Assembly (NCBI GenBank): GCA_031963005.1
Contig: JASSUL010000005.1
Coordinates: 98,778-162,777 of the forward strand
Reading direction: 5' to 3'
Length of the DNA: 64,000 nucleotides
DNA from: JASSUD01 sp031963005
Lineage (GTDB): Bacteria; Pseudomonadota; Gammaproteobacteria; Burkholderiales; Burkholderiaceae
The stretch's first letter is position 1. Each line of letters starts with the position of its first letter. Shown here in pieces: positions 1 to 11,177 of this stretch. The notes beneath the pieces are model-generated. The model ran no database searches and had not been told where the DNA came from. It was given only the letters and a program-made list of their open reading frames with translations. Made by a program: the position numbers and the translations under genes.

Positions 1-2274
<2,274 letters not shown>

Positions 2275-2318
2275 AGTCAGAGTAGAAAAGATAGAAAAGC
2301 GCTATTTTTAAGAATTTG

Positions 2319-2360
2319 TTTAGTATTTTCCTAAAGAGGGCCCTTTTGGGAAATACTAAA
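2319..2360. repeat. Inverted repeat in the carA-carB gap
   Basis: Arms TTTAGTATTTTCC (2319-2331) and GGGAAATACTAAA (2348-2360) pair almost perfectly around a loop containing GGGCCCTTTTG. It fills much of the 112 bp between carA and carB. On the carA-carB transcript it would form a 13-bp hairpin, which could be a partial terminator, an mRNA processing site or a small mobile repeat. A similar AAAAGGGCCC core occurs in the element upstream of mreC (31722-31836). Confidence 0.6.
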
Positions 2361-2386
2361 TAGGTTCTAAGCGCGAATAGACGAAC

Positions 2387-3538
2387 CTATGCAGATTTTT
2401 GTTGCATCAACGCGATAAAGTGGGCAAATAAAGGATCTAGATCATGAGGACCTGGTGACGCTTCCGGATGACCTTGAAAACAAAAAGCAGGACGATCTGT
2501 TAACTCAAAACCTTGAAGCGTACCGTCAAATAAAGAATGATGGGTAATACGCGTATTCGCAGGCAAAGAAGCCGGATCAACGACAAAGCCGTGATTTTGC
2601 GAGGTAATCATCACGCGATTATGCTGTATATCCTTCACAGGGTGGTTCGTCCCATGATGCCCATTTTTCATTTTTAGGGTTTTTGCTCCGAGGGCCAGCG
2701 CCATAATTTGGTGTCCTAAGCAAATCCCAAACATAGGTATTCCAGACTCCAAAAGCACGCTCGCCGTCTCAATAGCATAATCACAGGCTTGAGGATCTCC
2801 AGGGCCATTAGAAAGGAAAATGCCATCCGGATGATAATCCAGCGCCTGCTGTGCAGTAGCTTTTGCAGGCAGCACCGTCACTTCACAACCCAGGGAGGCG
2901 AGTTTGCGCAAAATATTGTGCTTAATTCCATAATCAAAAGCGACAACACGGTATTGCGCATTTTCAAGCTGTCCATAGCCACTGCCCAAGCGCCATTCTG
3001 TTTGCTTCCAAGTATATGCTGTAGCCGTGGTCACGTCTTGCGCTACATCTTTTCCTGCCAATCCGCTAAATCCACGCGCGAGCGCCAAAGCCTTCTCTAC
3101 ATCCGCTTCACCAGCCATAATACAGCCGTTTTGCGCGCCTTTTTCTCGTAAAAGGCAAGTTAAATGGCGAGTATCGATTCCAGAAATCGCCACAATATTT
3201 TGTTCGCACAAATAGGCAGGCAGCGTGGTATGCATCCTAAAATTGGAAGCTCTATTCGGCACATCTCGCACAACTAACCCTGCGGCTTGGATGCGATCGG
3301 AATCGCCATCTTCAGGATTAATCCCTACATTTCCTATATGCGGATACGTTAATGTAACGATTTGTTGCGCATAGCTTGGGTCTGTCAAAATTTCCTGATA
3401 GCCTGTGACCCCTGTATTAAAAACCACTTCTCCCACAGTGTGGCCAAGTGCGCCGCAGGCCTGGCCATGGAAGACGGTACCATCGGCTAATACCAAAATG
3501 GCAGGCTGAGAAGATGGCAAAATAGGCAGCATTACCAA
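2387..3538 (-). CDS. carA: Carbamoyl-phosphate synthase small (glutaminase) subunit
   Basis: Hydrolyses glutamine and channels the ammonia to CarB. The 383-residue length is normal for the family. The N-terminal CPSase small-chain domain (about residues 13-150, with NTGVTGYQEILTDPSY) is followed by a class I glutamine amidotransferase domain. There the nucleophile Cys273 sits in GICLGHQ and the His357/Glu359 pair in FQGHPEASPG. An in-frame ATG at 3532 (MLPIL) is an alternative start. It is first in a carA-carB pair on the minus strand, diverging from sspB with a short shared promoter region. No pyrimidine attenuator or arginine operator was recognised. Confidence 0.97.
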   Translation of the reverse strand: MVMLPILPSSQPAILVLADGTVFHGQACGALGHTVGEVVFNTGVTGYQEILTDPSYAQQIVTLTYPHIGNVGINPEDGDSDRIQAAGLVVRDVPNRASNFRMHTTLPAYLCEQNIVAISGIDTRHLTCLLREKGAQNGCIMAGEADVEKALALARGFSGLAGKDVAQDVTTATAYTWKQTEWRLGSGYGQLENAQYRVVAFDYGIKHNILRKLASLGCEVTVLPAKATAQQALDYHPDGIFLSNGPGDPQACDYAIETASVLLESGIPMFGICLGHQIMALALGAKTLKMKNGHHGTNHPVKDIQHNRVMITSQNHGFVVDPASLPANTRITHHSLFDGTLQGFELTDRPAFCFQGHPEASPGPHDLDPLFAHFIALMQQKSA

Positions 3539-3668
3539 AGGTTCCTCACAACAAAAAGATAGGTATGTGCACTGTTCAGGAGGTCAGAAACTGTTCTGAC
3601 AAAGACAGGGCATAATTAAGACTTTGAATAAATTCTACAGACTCTATTTTCAAACGGATTATTTTTAT

Positions 3669-4109
3669 ATGCAAGCTAGTTCAAATAAACCCTATTTACT
3701 AAGAGCACACTATGAATGGTGTATCGACAACAGTTACACGCCTTATATTTTGGTACACGTAGACTCGCGCACGCGCGTGCCTAAACAATTTGTACAAAAA
3801 GGGGAAATCATTCTGAATATTAGTCCTGAAGCGACGCATCAACTCAAAATGAGCAATGATTGGATCGAATTTAGCGCGCGTTTCTCAGGTATTCCACACA
3901 AAATAGAGATTCCTGTTCGCAATGTTTTAGCGATTTATGCACAAGAAAGCGGAGAAGGAATGCATTTTCCGCTCGAAGAGATCAAGGAAGAAGAAGCGGA
4001 TCTACCGCATCCTCCAACAGATACAGGCCCTCATCCGGACACACAAAGCGCACCTTCCCCCTCGAAACCCGATGCAAGCAAGGGAAGTCATTTGAAAATT
4101 ATTAAATGA
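3669..4109 (+). CDS. sspB: ClpXP protease specificity-enhancing factor SspB
   Basis: Adaptor that binds ssrA-tagged peptides left by stalled ribosomes and hands them to ClpXP for degradation. The folded domain begins KPYLLRAHYEWCIDNSYTPY and contains VDSRTRVPKQFV and a FSARFSGIPHKIEIPV segment, as in betaproteobacterial SspB. After about residue 110 the protein turns into an acidic, Pro/Ser-rich linker ending in a short conserved tail (GSHLKIIK). In the family this flexible tail docks on the ClpX zinc-binding domain. The frame is open from 3624, but the ATG at 3669 (MQASSNKPYLL) matches the family start and gives 146 residues. Confidence 0.93.
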   Translation: MQASSNKPYLLRAHYEWCIDNSYTPYILVHVDSRTRVPKQFVQKGEIILNISPEATHQLKMSNDWIEFSARFSGIPHKIEIPVRNVLAIYAQESGEGMHFPLEEIKEEEADLPHPPTDTGPHPDTQSAPSPSKPDASKGSHLKIIK

Positions 4110-4131
4110 CCGTTACAGCAGAACTTAAGCC

Positions 4132-4245
4132 CCGTGCATCAAGAAATGGCGCGCGGGGGGCTCCTTATGCACGGCTAAAATCGGTTCTTAGGCATATATC
4201 ACTCATGATATAGGGAAATTCAGCGTAACGGTATGATATTCCCTA
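4132..4245. terminator. Hairpins between convergent sspB and ppiD
   Basis: Two inverted repeats occupy the 151-bp gap between the ends of sspB (+) and ppiD (-): CCGTGCAT at 4132-4139 with ATGCACGG at 4167-4174, and TAGGGAA at 4211-4217 with TTCCCTA at 4239-4245. Neither has a clear T-run, so a terminator role is inferred mainly from the convergent position. Confidence 0.35.
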
Positions 4246-4260
4246 TTACCGCCCGCCCAA

Positions 4261-6357
4261 TTAATTGGCTTGCTGTGCAGCAGGCAATCCATAGATTTTG
4301 ACTTTTAAACGCTTGCGCACCGCGGCTGTATAAGCACTTAATTCGATTTGCCCCGCAATTTGGCCCAGTTGCTGCTGCGCAGATTCCATTACATTAGGCA
4401 AGATCATGGGATTACGTATAGCATTCAGACGATAAATAACATAGCCTGTCGGACCTAGATCTACACCAATGTACTGGGGCAAGTCCACCGCGTTTTCCTG
4501 TCCTTTTTCAGATGCAGATGGAAGCGCTGCTACCGGTGGTATTGTAGCAGCCGGTTTTTCTGTCCCAGGCTCTTTCGCGTTAGCGGTTTGCGCCACAATG
4601 GTTTTTGAAGTGCTAGCCTTTTGCGCTTCTGCAGCACCCACTACACGAGCAGACGCATTCACTTTAAAGATCGCATCAATCGCCTGGGCAGGTAAAGACC
4701 CGGTATTAGCCCGCGTAAGGATCATTGCAGGCGAAAAATCAGCGGGCGCTCCATGAGGTACTCCATTTTGCGCTTGCAGCGCAGCCAATTTAGCCCGCCC
4801 TTCTTTTTTAGCACGCTCAGCCGCTTGTATTGCGATCACTTTGGCCTTCACTTCGCGTATTACGCTGCGTAAAGGTTTTTGTGCTTTAGGAGTATGACGC
4901 ACCACGCGCGCTGCGATTAAGGTACGCTCGCCCACCTCGATAGCCGTCGTATTGTGTTTCGCCTTGACCACTTCCTCACTAAATACCGCATTGAGAAAAG
5001 CTGCCTGATTGAGCGGATGACTCGCCGATAACGCCGAGTTAGCCGTATGTGTCACTGTCGCGGTTTTACGCGTCAATCCAAATTTTTCTGCAACGGGCGC
5101 TAAGCTCGCAGACTGCTCATAGAGCAAATCAGAAAATAAGGCAGAGGCTTCCGAAAAACGTTGGGCAGCTTCTTGATTTTGCAGTGTAGCGACGATACGT
5201 GCCCGCACTTCCGGGAAAGCTAGCGTGACAGCGGGTTTAGAGTCAATCATCTGAATAATATGATACCCATATTGGGACTGGACTATTTCACTAATCTGCC
5301 CACGCTGTAAGCTAAAGGCTGCCGCCTCAAATGGAGGATCCATTTGACGCCGGCCAAAATAGCCTAAATCCCCTCCTCTACTGGCTGAACCAGGATCTTG
5401 CGAGAATTTTTTGGCTAAAGCATCAAATTGTTTAGGATTAGCACGTAACTGCACGAGTAATTCTTCAGCCTGAGCACGCACAGCAGCGATCTCTTGCTCC
5501 GAGGCCCCTTCTGCCGGCATCAGCAAAATATGGCGAGCACGCACACGCTCTTCATTTTTATACTCTGCAAGGTGTTCCTGGTAATATTTTTTTAGCGCAG
5601 CTTCAGAAGGCTCTTTAGTCGGCGCAAAATGCGCTGCATTCAATATGACATATTCGATGACGGCCTGTTCCGGCTGTATAAAATCATGCACATGACTATC
5701 ATAGTAAGCTTGTAATGCTTCCTGAGTTGGTGGCGCATTTTTAAGGTCAGGATGCGGTAAAAAGTGCATTGACTGCACCTCGCGCTGTTGCAGCGAAGCA
5801 ATTAAAAAAGGCGTGACCAAAATAGAGGGAACAAAAGCGCTTGCAGCAATACTTTGGCTGAGCTGCCCTGCTGCTAATATTGAACGCACACGCTCATCCA
5901 ACTGTTCCGCAGTCATACCCTGCGCGGCTAATAATTGATTATAGGCCTTCAAATCGATAGACCCATCTGGCTTACGAAGCTTTGCAATCGCAGGAATATT
6001 CAATAAGGCACTGCGGATCACCTCATCTGGAACATATAAGCGCTGCTCTTTCGCTTCTTCTGTCATTAAACGCTGCTCGATAAGACTATCTAGCAAAGCG
6101 CTTCGAAAAGCTGGGGTATTAATCGTTTGCACATCAAAGCTTGCACCAAACATGCTTTGAATTTGCTGTAAACGCTCCTGCAATACTACGCTGTACTCTC
6201 GATAATCAATCTTCGTGCCGTTTACACTAGCCACATCGGGCCCCGACCTAGAGGCATGGCGAGTACTCTGAATTCCTACCAGCCCTAAACCTGGCAAGAT
6301 AAATAGCGCCAGCAGCACCTGCATCAAACGTTTATGATTACGAAAAAAATCAAGCAT
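4261..6357 (-). CDS. ppiD: Periplasmic folding chaperone PpiD (SurA-like, parvulin domain)
   Basis: Membrane-anchored periplasmic chaperone acting near the Sec translocon on emerging outer-membrane and periplasmic proteins. An N-terminal membrane anchor (LMQVLLALFILPGLGLVGI) is followed by a SurA_N-like helical domain. One parvulin domain follows around residues 265-360, recognisable from RARHILL, SRGGDLGYFGRRQMDPPFE and YGYHIIQMIDSKP. Then comes a second, degenerate region with a long Ala/Pro/Lys-rich linker, and a hydrophilic C-terminus. About 698 residues, slightly longer than usual because of the linker. The frame is open from a TTG at 6366, but ATG 6357 (MLDFFRNHKR) matches relatives. 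tRNA-Val lies upstream. Confidence 0.93.
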   Translation of the reverse strand: MLDFFRNHKRLMQVLLALFILPGLGLVGIQSTRHASRSGPDVASVNGTKIDYREYSVVLQERLQQIQSMFGASFDVQTINTPAFRSALLDSLIEQRLMTEEAKEQRLYVPDEVIRSALLNIPAIAKLRKPDGSIDLKAYNQLLAAQGMTAEQLDERVRSILAAGQLSQSIAASAFVPSILVTPFLIASLQQREVQSMHFLPHPDLKNAPPTQEALQAYYDSHVHDFIQPEQAVIEYVILNAAHFAPTKEPSEAALKKYYQEHLAEYKNEERVRARHILLMPAEGASEQEIAAVRAQAEELLVQLRANPKQFDALAKKFSQDPGSASRGGDLGYFGRRQMDPPFEAAAFSLQRGQISEIVQSQYGYHIIQMIDSKPAVTLAFPEVRARIVATLQNQEAAQRFSEASALFSDLLYEQSASLAPVAEKFGLTRKTATVTHTANSALSASHPLNQAAFLNAVFSEEVVKAKHNTTAIEVGERTLIAARVVRHTPKAQKPLRSVIREVKAKVIAIQAAERAKKEGRAKLAALQAQNGVPHGAPADFSPAMILTRANTGSLPAQAIDAIFKVNASARVVGAAEAQKASTSKTIVAQTANAKEPGTEKPAATIPPVAALPSASEKGQENAVDLPQYIGVDLGPTGYVIYRLNAIRNPMILPNVMESAQQQLGQIAGQIELSAYTAAVRKRLKVKIYGLPAAQQAN

Positions 6358-6440
6358 AGGAAGCAAAAATCGAAAAAGGACAAAAAAACGGCGCTCTAAA
6401 AGCGCCAGAGGCTTAGAGCCTGTGTTTCTATCATCTATTA

Positions 6441-6544
6441 ACTAGACCTTTTTCGCAAGCCCGTAGCGGCGTTATTCCTTCTTGCCGTACTGTGTGTGCT
6501 GTCTGCGTCGGAATTCCTTGCTACGGGCTTGCGAAAAAGGTCTA
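6441..6544. repeat. Palindromic repeat family A, copy 1
   Basis: A 104-bp element bounded by TAGACC and GGTCTA whose 25-30-base ends pair (CTTTTTCGCAAGCCCGTAGC with GCTACGGGCTTGCGAAAAAG). The middle holds GGAATTCC. Sister copies are at 13253, 37768 and 42381, two in each orientation of the core. It lies between ppiD and tRNA-Val. Confidence 0.9.
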
Positions 6545-6834
6545 GTGACAGTTAGTCTAAAACTATATAGGTTGACTGATAAGCTCTAACAAAGCGCGCA
6601 CTCATCTTGTGATGAAGCCACCTTCAAAAATCAGTTCAATATAATACAAAAAATAGGGGGAAAATCAGCCATGCACCGTGAAAGTATTGCAAAAACCTAC
6701 TGGATAGAAAACCCCGCAGGAGCGCAAAACAAAGGCATTAATTGAAGCATTAATTGGGGCATTAACACAGTGGAGCATTAATAGGAGGCGCAAAAAGAAG
6801 GCCGCCTTATTAGGACTATAAGCAAATGAGAGGG
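6545..6834. other. Spacer between repeat A copy 1 and tRNA-Val
   Basis: No gene is seen. Around 6730-6790 there is a loose short repetition of GCATTAAT (four occurrences). A weak hairpin with an internal T-run on the minus strand near 6788-6812 could end the tRNA-Val transcript, but the stem is poor. Confidence 0.3.
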
Positions 6835-6910
6835 TGGTGGGTGCTGAGAGGCTCGAACTCCCGACCTAAGCCTTGTAAGGGCTCCGCTCTACCAACTGAG
6901 CTAAGCACCC
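6835..6910 (-). tRNA. tRNA-Val (anticodon UAC)
   Basis: The minus strand folds as a 76-nt tRNA with CCA encoded. The acceptor stem is GGGTGCT/AGCACCC, the D-arm GCTCAGTTGGTAGAGC and the T-arm contains GGGAGTTCGAGCCTCTC (imperfectly paired). The anticodon loop CTTACAA is closed by a GAGCC/GGCTT-type stem, so the anticodon is UAC, reading GUA/GUG valine codons. It lies upstream of ppiD on the same strand. Confidence 0.95.
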
Positions 6911-7288
6911 CCGCTCGATTCACTTACAGAGCAAACTACGTTTGCCGTTTTTGAGAAGCTGCGCAGTCTACCCCATCGAACCCACTTTGTCACGCAAAAA
7001 TTACGCTTCTTTGTGATTTTCTTGCAAAAAACGCAAGCCAGCATTACAAACGGTTAATTCGCAGACCAAGCGCTCGAGCCGATCACAGCCCACCGAAAAT
7101 ATCCAGGATTTCGGCGCTTCCCTAGACAAAATGAAACCCTCCATTCAATAGCTCAGAAAAAAGTGTCCTGACCAAGCCGTGATGGCGGTGTTTTGCATTT
7201 TCACCCAATTCGCTATTAATTAGCGCAATGCCATATTTATATAGCTACTACTTTAAAGGCATTTCCCTTTAGTGACTGCACCACCCAA
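6911..7288. other. Non-coding stretch upstream of tRNA-Val
   Basis: No convincing open frame on either strand. It should hold the tRNA-Val promoter (minus strand), but no confident -35/-10 pair was picked. Confidence 0.4.
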
Positions 7289-7321
7289 AGTCCCGCATCG
7301 CTTGTTAGAACGTGCGGGACT
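7289..7321 (-). terminator. Hairpin terminator downstream of the Tyr-repeat protein gene
   Basis: A perfect 9-bp stem, AGTCCCGCA (7289-7297) with TGCGGGACT (7313-7321), lies 47 bp beyond the stop of the gene ending at 7369. The base stretch after it has only a short T run on the minus strand, so efficiency is uncertain. Confidence 0.6.
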
Positions 7322-7368
7322 GTTGTGAAATTTGATGAATTTTTTATTAAAATTTTTTGGAGATAAGG

Positions 7369-8295
7369 TCAGTCAATTTCGAATTCATTCGAAGGAGCTC
7401 TACTTTTTAGTTCTTTGTAGCCATAGATTTTAACTTTTAGTCTTTCGTAGCCACTATAGATGCTACTTTTTAATCTTTTGTAGCTAGTATAGACGCTATT
7501 TTCTAATCTTTTGTAGCCAATATAGACGCTATTTTCTAGTTTTTTGTAGCTAGTATAGATGCTACTTTCTAGTTTTTTGTAGCCAGTACCCTGCTTTGAA
7601 CTCTTAGATTGAGTGCTCTGTACATATGTGGCGCTCTGGGTAATTTGGTGTGCAGGCGGCTCCGATACGTATGATTGACTATCGTTTTGCTGTCCTCTTC
7701 CTGCATTACTACTCTGTTGGGTATAGAGATCGTGCTGATGGGTATTGTGTACTAGATTATTAATCGTATGTTGTTGAAGATGAGACCCGTGTTGAGTGGT
7801 ATCACTTAGTTGCAGCACTGATTCAGTATTTGCAGCTGGCTTATAGTTCTTCGAATAGGGGCCCGTTGGTGGCCATATAGGTGGTGGCAGTACGTATGCA
7901 TCGTTTTGCTGCCTTCCTCCCGCATTACTACTGTGTGGGGTATAGAGATTGTGTTGATAGGTATTGTGTACACGATTATTCATCGTGTGTTGTTGAAGAT
8001 GAGGCTCATATTGAGTGGTATAACTTTGTTGCGACGCTAATCCAGTATTGTTTTGAAAAGATGTAGCTGGCTGATCGTAGTTTATTGGTATTTCTGTTTG
8101 AACAACCTCTTGAAATGTAGGGATTGGGCTATCACTGCCTTTATTTCTACGCCCTATCAAAGAAGATAGACTGCCAGCATGTGTTTCAAAAGAAGAGGCT
8201 ATTCTATTTTTAAACTTATTAAAGGTCGTTTTTGGCTCGTTAGATGGATTAGATAGAAATGGTCTTGTATTTTTTGTTTTTTCTATGTAGGACAT
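7369..8295 (-). CDS. Orphan protein with Tyr-rich 11-residue tandem repeats, candidate effector
   Basis: 308 residues, family not recognised. ATG 8295 is preceded by GGAG at good spacing, so the start is well supported. The N-terminal 100 residues are Ser/Asn-rich. The middle carries a duplicated block of about 45 residues, each copy with LQQHT(M/I)NN, VHNT and a QQND motif, separated by a Pro-rich stretch (PPPIWPPTGPYS). The last 75 residues are about five tandem 11-mers of the form SVYTSYKRLEN, spaced Tyr-x2-Tyr-Lys-(K/R)-Leu, ending in an acidic tail. No signal peptide or membrane segment. Lower GC than neighbouring core genes suggests a different history. The 11-residue period fits an amphipathic helix; a role as a secreted, host-directed protein is a guess from context. 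Confidence 0.6.
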   Translation of the reverse strand: MSYIEKTKNTRPFLSNPSNEPKTTFNKFKNRIASSFETHAGSLSSLIGRRNKGSDSPIPTFQEVVQTEIPINYDQPATSFQNNTGLASQQSYTTQYEPHLQQHTMNNRVHNTYQHNLYTPHSSNAGGRQQNDAYVLPPPIWPPTGPYSKNYKPAANTESVLQLSDTTQHGSHLQQHTINNLVHNTHQHDLYTQQSSNAGRGQQNDSQSYVSEPPAHQITQSATYVQSTQSKSSKQGTGYKKLESSIYTSYKKLENSVYIGYKRLENSVYTSYKRLKSSIYSGYERLKVKIYGYKELKSRAPSNEFEID

Positions 8296-8697
8296 ATTGC
8301 ACTCCAGTACATAAATTAATATATCTAAAAATAATATAATTCATATACAGTTATACCTCCTTGCAGGAGAAGGTAGGCACGAAATGCGAAAATATGTACA
8401 ATAAAGCGTAGATCTATCTGTGATAGTTATTTTGTATTTTTAATTAAATTCGTTTTTCTTTGCAATTTTCCAGATAACTTATAAGTTATTTTCTAGACAG
8501 CATAAAACCAAGTAGAAATATATAAAAAATATATGACTATTTGCTCCAAAATAAGTTCTATTTTTAATAAAAATAGTAGCAACACTACCCAACCCTCTAG
8601 AGCTCCAGCCAGCTTTACAAGGAGGGATTCTCTACCTTCCCTTATGGAAAATTGCATAAACGATCCAAGCGGACACAATTTTTTCACACTAGGTTAG
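8296..8697. other. AT-rich non-coding stretch
   Basis: Upstream of the Tyr-repeat gene. No supported gene. A T-rich patch near 8427-8450 on the plus strand is the only visible feature; the gene's promoter should lie within 8296-8450. Confidence 0.4.
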
Positions 8698-8964
8698 AAA
8701 TATAGCGAGAGTTATCGAGAATTTAAAAAAAACATTCCAGGAAGTGATGATGAAAATGATTCAGAAATTGCAAAAGAAAAAGAATTGCATATAGAAACTA
8801 TGAGATTTGCCATATCCACATCTATTATTCCTGTTAGAGAAGTAATACCTTCTGCACAGGCGGGAAACTCTAGTAGAAATACTCCACAATCTCAAAATGC
8901 GCAACCGGTTCAATCCGAACCATTTATCCCACATTTCCCAAGAAAATGCACTCACAGACTATAA
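8698..8964 (+). pseudogene. 3' remnant of an unidentified gene
   Basis: An 88-codon frame is open from just after a TAG at 8695 to a TAA at 8962, with no good start codon or ribosome site at its head. The translation looks like real protein: acidic/charged (GSDDENDSEIAKEKELHIET) followed by an Asn/Gln/Ser-rich tail (AGNSSRNTPQSQNAQPVQ). This resembles the tails of low-complexity orphan proteins next door. It is probably the surviving end of a decayed accessory gene. A short unannotated gene with a non-ATG start is possible. Confidence 0.35.
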
Positions 8965-9056
8965 TTGTCTACCTAGCTCAACGCTCATGAATGAGTTCGA
9001 ATCAGCCATATCTGAGCTTCCTTCATTTAAGCAGCCTATACCCCGCTAATAACTTC

Positions 9057-9293
9057 ACTGATGTTACGCAGGTATTCAAAAAGACCGTGGTCGTCATGTT
9101 GGGGTTCCTTCGTCACCCCAACCTACGAAAATGGGTAAGTGAAAGAGATTCATCCAACTCTACCAACCACCAGAAAAAGCAAAGGACAGTAGGTTGGGGT
9201 GACGAAGGAACCCCAACATGCATACCACCGACTTCTAATCTCTGCGTTCTACTGATTAATAACTCGCCATCCTACAGCGTGCGTAACATCAGT
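9057..9293. repeat. Terminal-inverted-repeat element, family E, copy 1
   Basis: 237 bp bounded by ACTGATGTTACGCA and TGCGTAACATCAGT. A nested inverted pair sits inside: ATGTTGGGGTTCCTTCGTCA about 40 bases in, and its complement, TGACGAAGGAACCCCAACAT, near 9200-9219. A diverged copy lies at 19619-19855 and a shortened one at 47466-47600. It sits just beyond the lepA stop. Confidence 0.85.
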
Positions 9294-9313
9294 AACTTAA
9301 ATCGCGTTTTTTG

Positions 9314-11104
9314 CTACTCTCCCAAATTCAAGATAGCTAAAAATGCTTCTTGGGGAATTTCTACTCCTCCGACTTGTTTCATGCGCTTCTTCCCTGCTTT
9401 TTGTTTTTCTAATAGTTTTTTCTTGCGGGAGATGTCGCCTCCATAGCATTTTGCTAAAACGTTTTTTCGCAATGCTTTAATATTCTCGCGGGAGATAATC
9501 GTTGAGCCAATGGCGGCTTGAATCGCGACGTCGAACATCTGCCGTGGAATGACTTCTCGCATTTTTGCCGCGATCTCACGGCCTCGCGACTGGCTTTGTG
9601 AGCGATGGACGATGAGCGATAAGGCATCGACCTTGGTGCCATTAATCATCATATCGATTTTTACTACATCGGCAGACGCATATTCTTTAAATTCATAATC
9701 CATAGACGCATAGCCTCTAGAGATCGATTTAAGTCGGTCAAAAAAGTCGAGTACGATTTCCGCCATGGGAATGTCATAGGTCAGCTGTAACTGCCTACTG
9801 TGATATTGCATATTGATCTGCACACCCCGTTTTTGTGTACACAAGCTCATTATTTGGCCGGCATATTCTTGCGGCAGATAGACATTCAGTCGAACTAAAG
9901 GTTCGCGAATGCTCTCGATTTTTGAAGGGTCGGGCAATTTGGAAGGGTTTTCAATTTTTATTACTTCGCCATCGCGCTGCACCACTTCATAAATCACGGT
10001 CGGGGCAGTCGTGATTAATTGCATTCCAAATTCGCGCTCAAGACGCTCTTGGACAATGTCCATATGCAGCAAGCCTAAAAAGCCGCATCGAAAGCCGAAT
10101 CCTAGCGCCTGGGATGATTCCGGCTCATATTGCAGGGAGGCATCGTTGAGTTGCAATTTTTCAAGCGACTCACGGAGCGCTTCGTATTGATTGGATTCAA
10201 TAGGGTAAAGGCCCGCAAACACCTGCGGCTTCACTTCTTTAAAACCTGGAAGGGGCGTACTGGTTGGATTGCGCGCTTGCGTGATGGTATCTCCAACACG
10301 AGCCGCTTTAAGCTCTTTAATACCGGCGATAATAAAACCGACTTCTCCCGCGCTGAGTACAGCGCAATCCAACGCTTTAGGCGTGAATTTTCCAAGGCGT
10401 TCGACCAAAAACTGTGCGCCATTGGCCATAAAGCGAATGGTCTCTTTCGGTTTCAGCGTGCCTTGCACAACCCGCGTGAGTACGACCACGCCTACATAGG
10501 GATCAAACCAAGAATCTAAAACCATCGCCGCTAATGGCGCTTGCGCATCGCCTACTGGAGGAGGAACTTGTGCGATCAATGCCTCTAGCACATCAGCAAC
10601 ACCCTCGCCGGTTTTCGCACTACATCGCACTGCCTCTGTAGCATCAATACCGATCACATCGCCAATTTCTGCTATCGCATTTTCAGGATTCGCGGAAGGC
10701 AAATCGATTTTATTAAGAATAGGTACGACCTCTACCCCTAACTCTAAGGCGGTATAGCAATTTGCAACGGTCTGCGCCTCCACCCCTTGACTCGCATCCA
10801 CGACTAATAATGCGCCTTCACAAGCGGATAAAGAGCGGCTGACTTCATAAGAAAAATCGACATGTCCGGGGGTGTCGATTAAATTTAAATTATAGGTTTC
10901 TCCATCTCGCGCTTTATATTGGAGTGCCGCCGTTTGCGCTTTGATGGTAATACCCCGTTCACGCTCCAGAGCCATTGAATCGAGCACTTGCGATTCCATT
11001 TCACGATCAGAAAGCCCTCCGCACATTTGGATAATGCGATCTGCCAGCGTTGATTTACCATGATCAATATGGGCAATGATCGAAAAATTACGAATGTGTT
11101 TCAT
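9314..11104 (-). CDS. lepA: Elongation factor 4 (back-translocating GTPase LepA)
   Basis: Ribosome-associated GTPase that promotes back-translocation or remodels stalled ribosomes. The G-domain motifs are AHIDHGKST (P-loop), the switch region ERERGITIKAQT, DTPGHVD and NKID. Domains II-V follow, and the LepA-specific C-terminal domain ends KQVGGVEIPQEAFLAIL. About 596 residues, the normal length. The frame opens at 11116, but ATG 11104 (MKHIRNFSIIAHIDHGKST) is the conserved start. In Burkholderia lepA follows rpoE-rseA-rseB-mucD and precedes lepB. Here rpoE ends only about 70 bp upstream, and a repeat and accessory genes follow. Confidence 0.97.
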   Translation of the reverse strand: MKHIRNFSIIAHIDHGKSTLADRIIQMCGGLSDREMESQVLDSMALERERGITIKAQTAALQYKARDGETYNLNLIDTPGHVDFSYEVSRSLSACEGALLVVDASQGVEAQTVANCYTALELGVEVVPILNKIDLPSANPENAIAEIGDVIGIDATEAVRCSAKTGEGVADVLEALIAQVPPPVGDAQAPLAAMVLDSWFDPYVGVVVLTRVVQGTLKPKETIRFMANGAQFLVERLGKFTPKALDCAVLSAGEVGFIIAGIKELKAARVGDTITQARNPTSTPLPGFKEVKPQVFAGLYPIESNQYEALRESLEKLQLNDASLQYEPESSQALGFGFRCGFLGLLHMDIVQERLEREFGMQLITTAPTVIYEVVQRDGEVIKIENPSKLPDPSKIESIREPLVRLNVYLPQEYAGQIMSLCTQKRGVQINMQYHSRQLQLTYDIPMAEIVLDFFDRLKSISRGYASMDYEFKEYASADVVKIDMMINGTKVDALSLIVHRSQSQSRGREIAAKMREVIPRQMFDVAIQAAIGSTIISRENIKALRKNVLAKCYGGDISRKKKLLEKQKAGKKRMKQVGGVEIPQEAFLAILNLGE

Positions 11105-11177
11105 GCAAGCGCTCATAGCTCATAAAAATCAGTGTGTGGCTTTTATCCAATCCGCCAATCAGGGTATTACATGGGTA

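Noticed and set aside
8991..9446. 151-residue open frame on the plus strand
   Set aside because: It runs through the family E repeat and the antisense of the lepA 3' end; composition and lack of a ribosome site mark it as a shadow.
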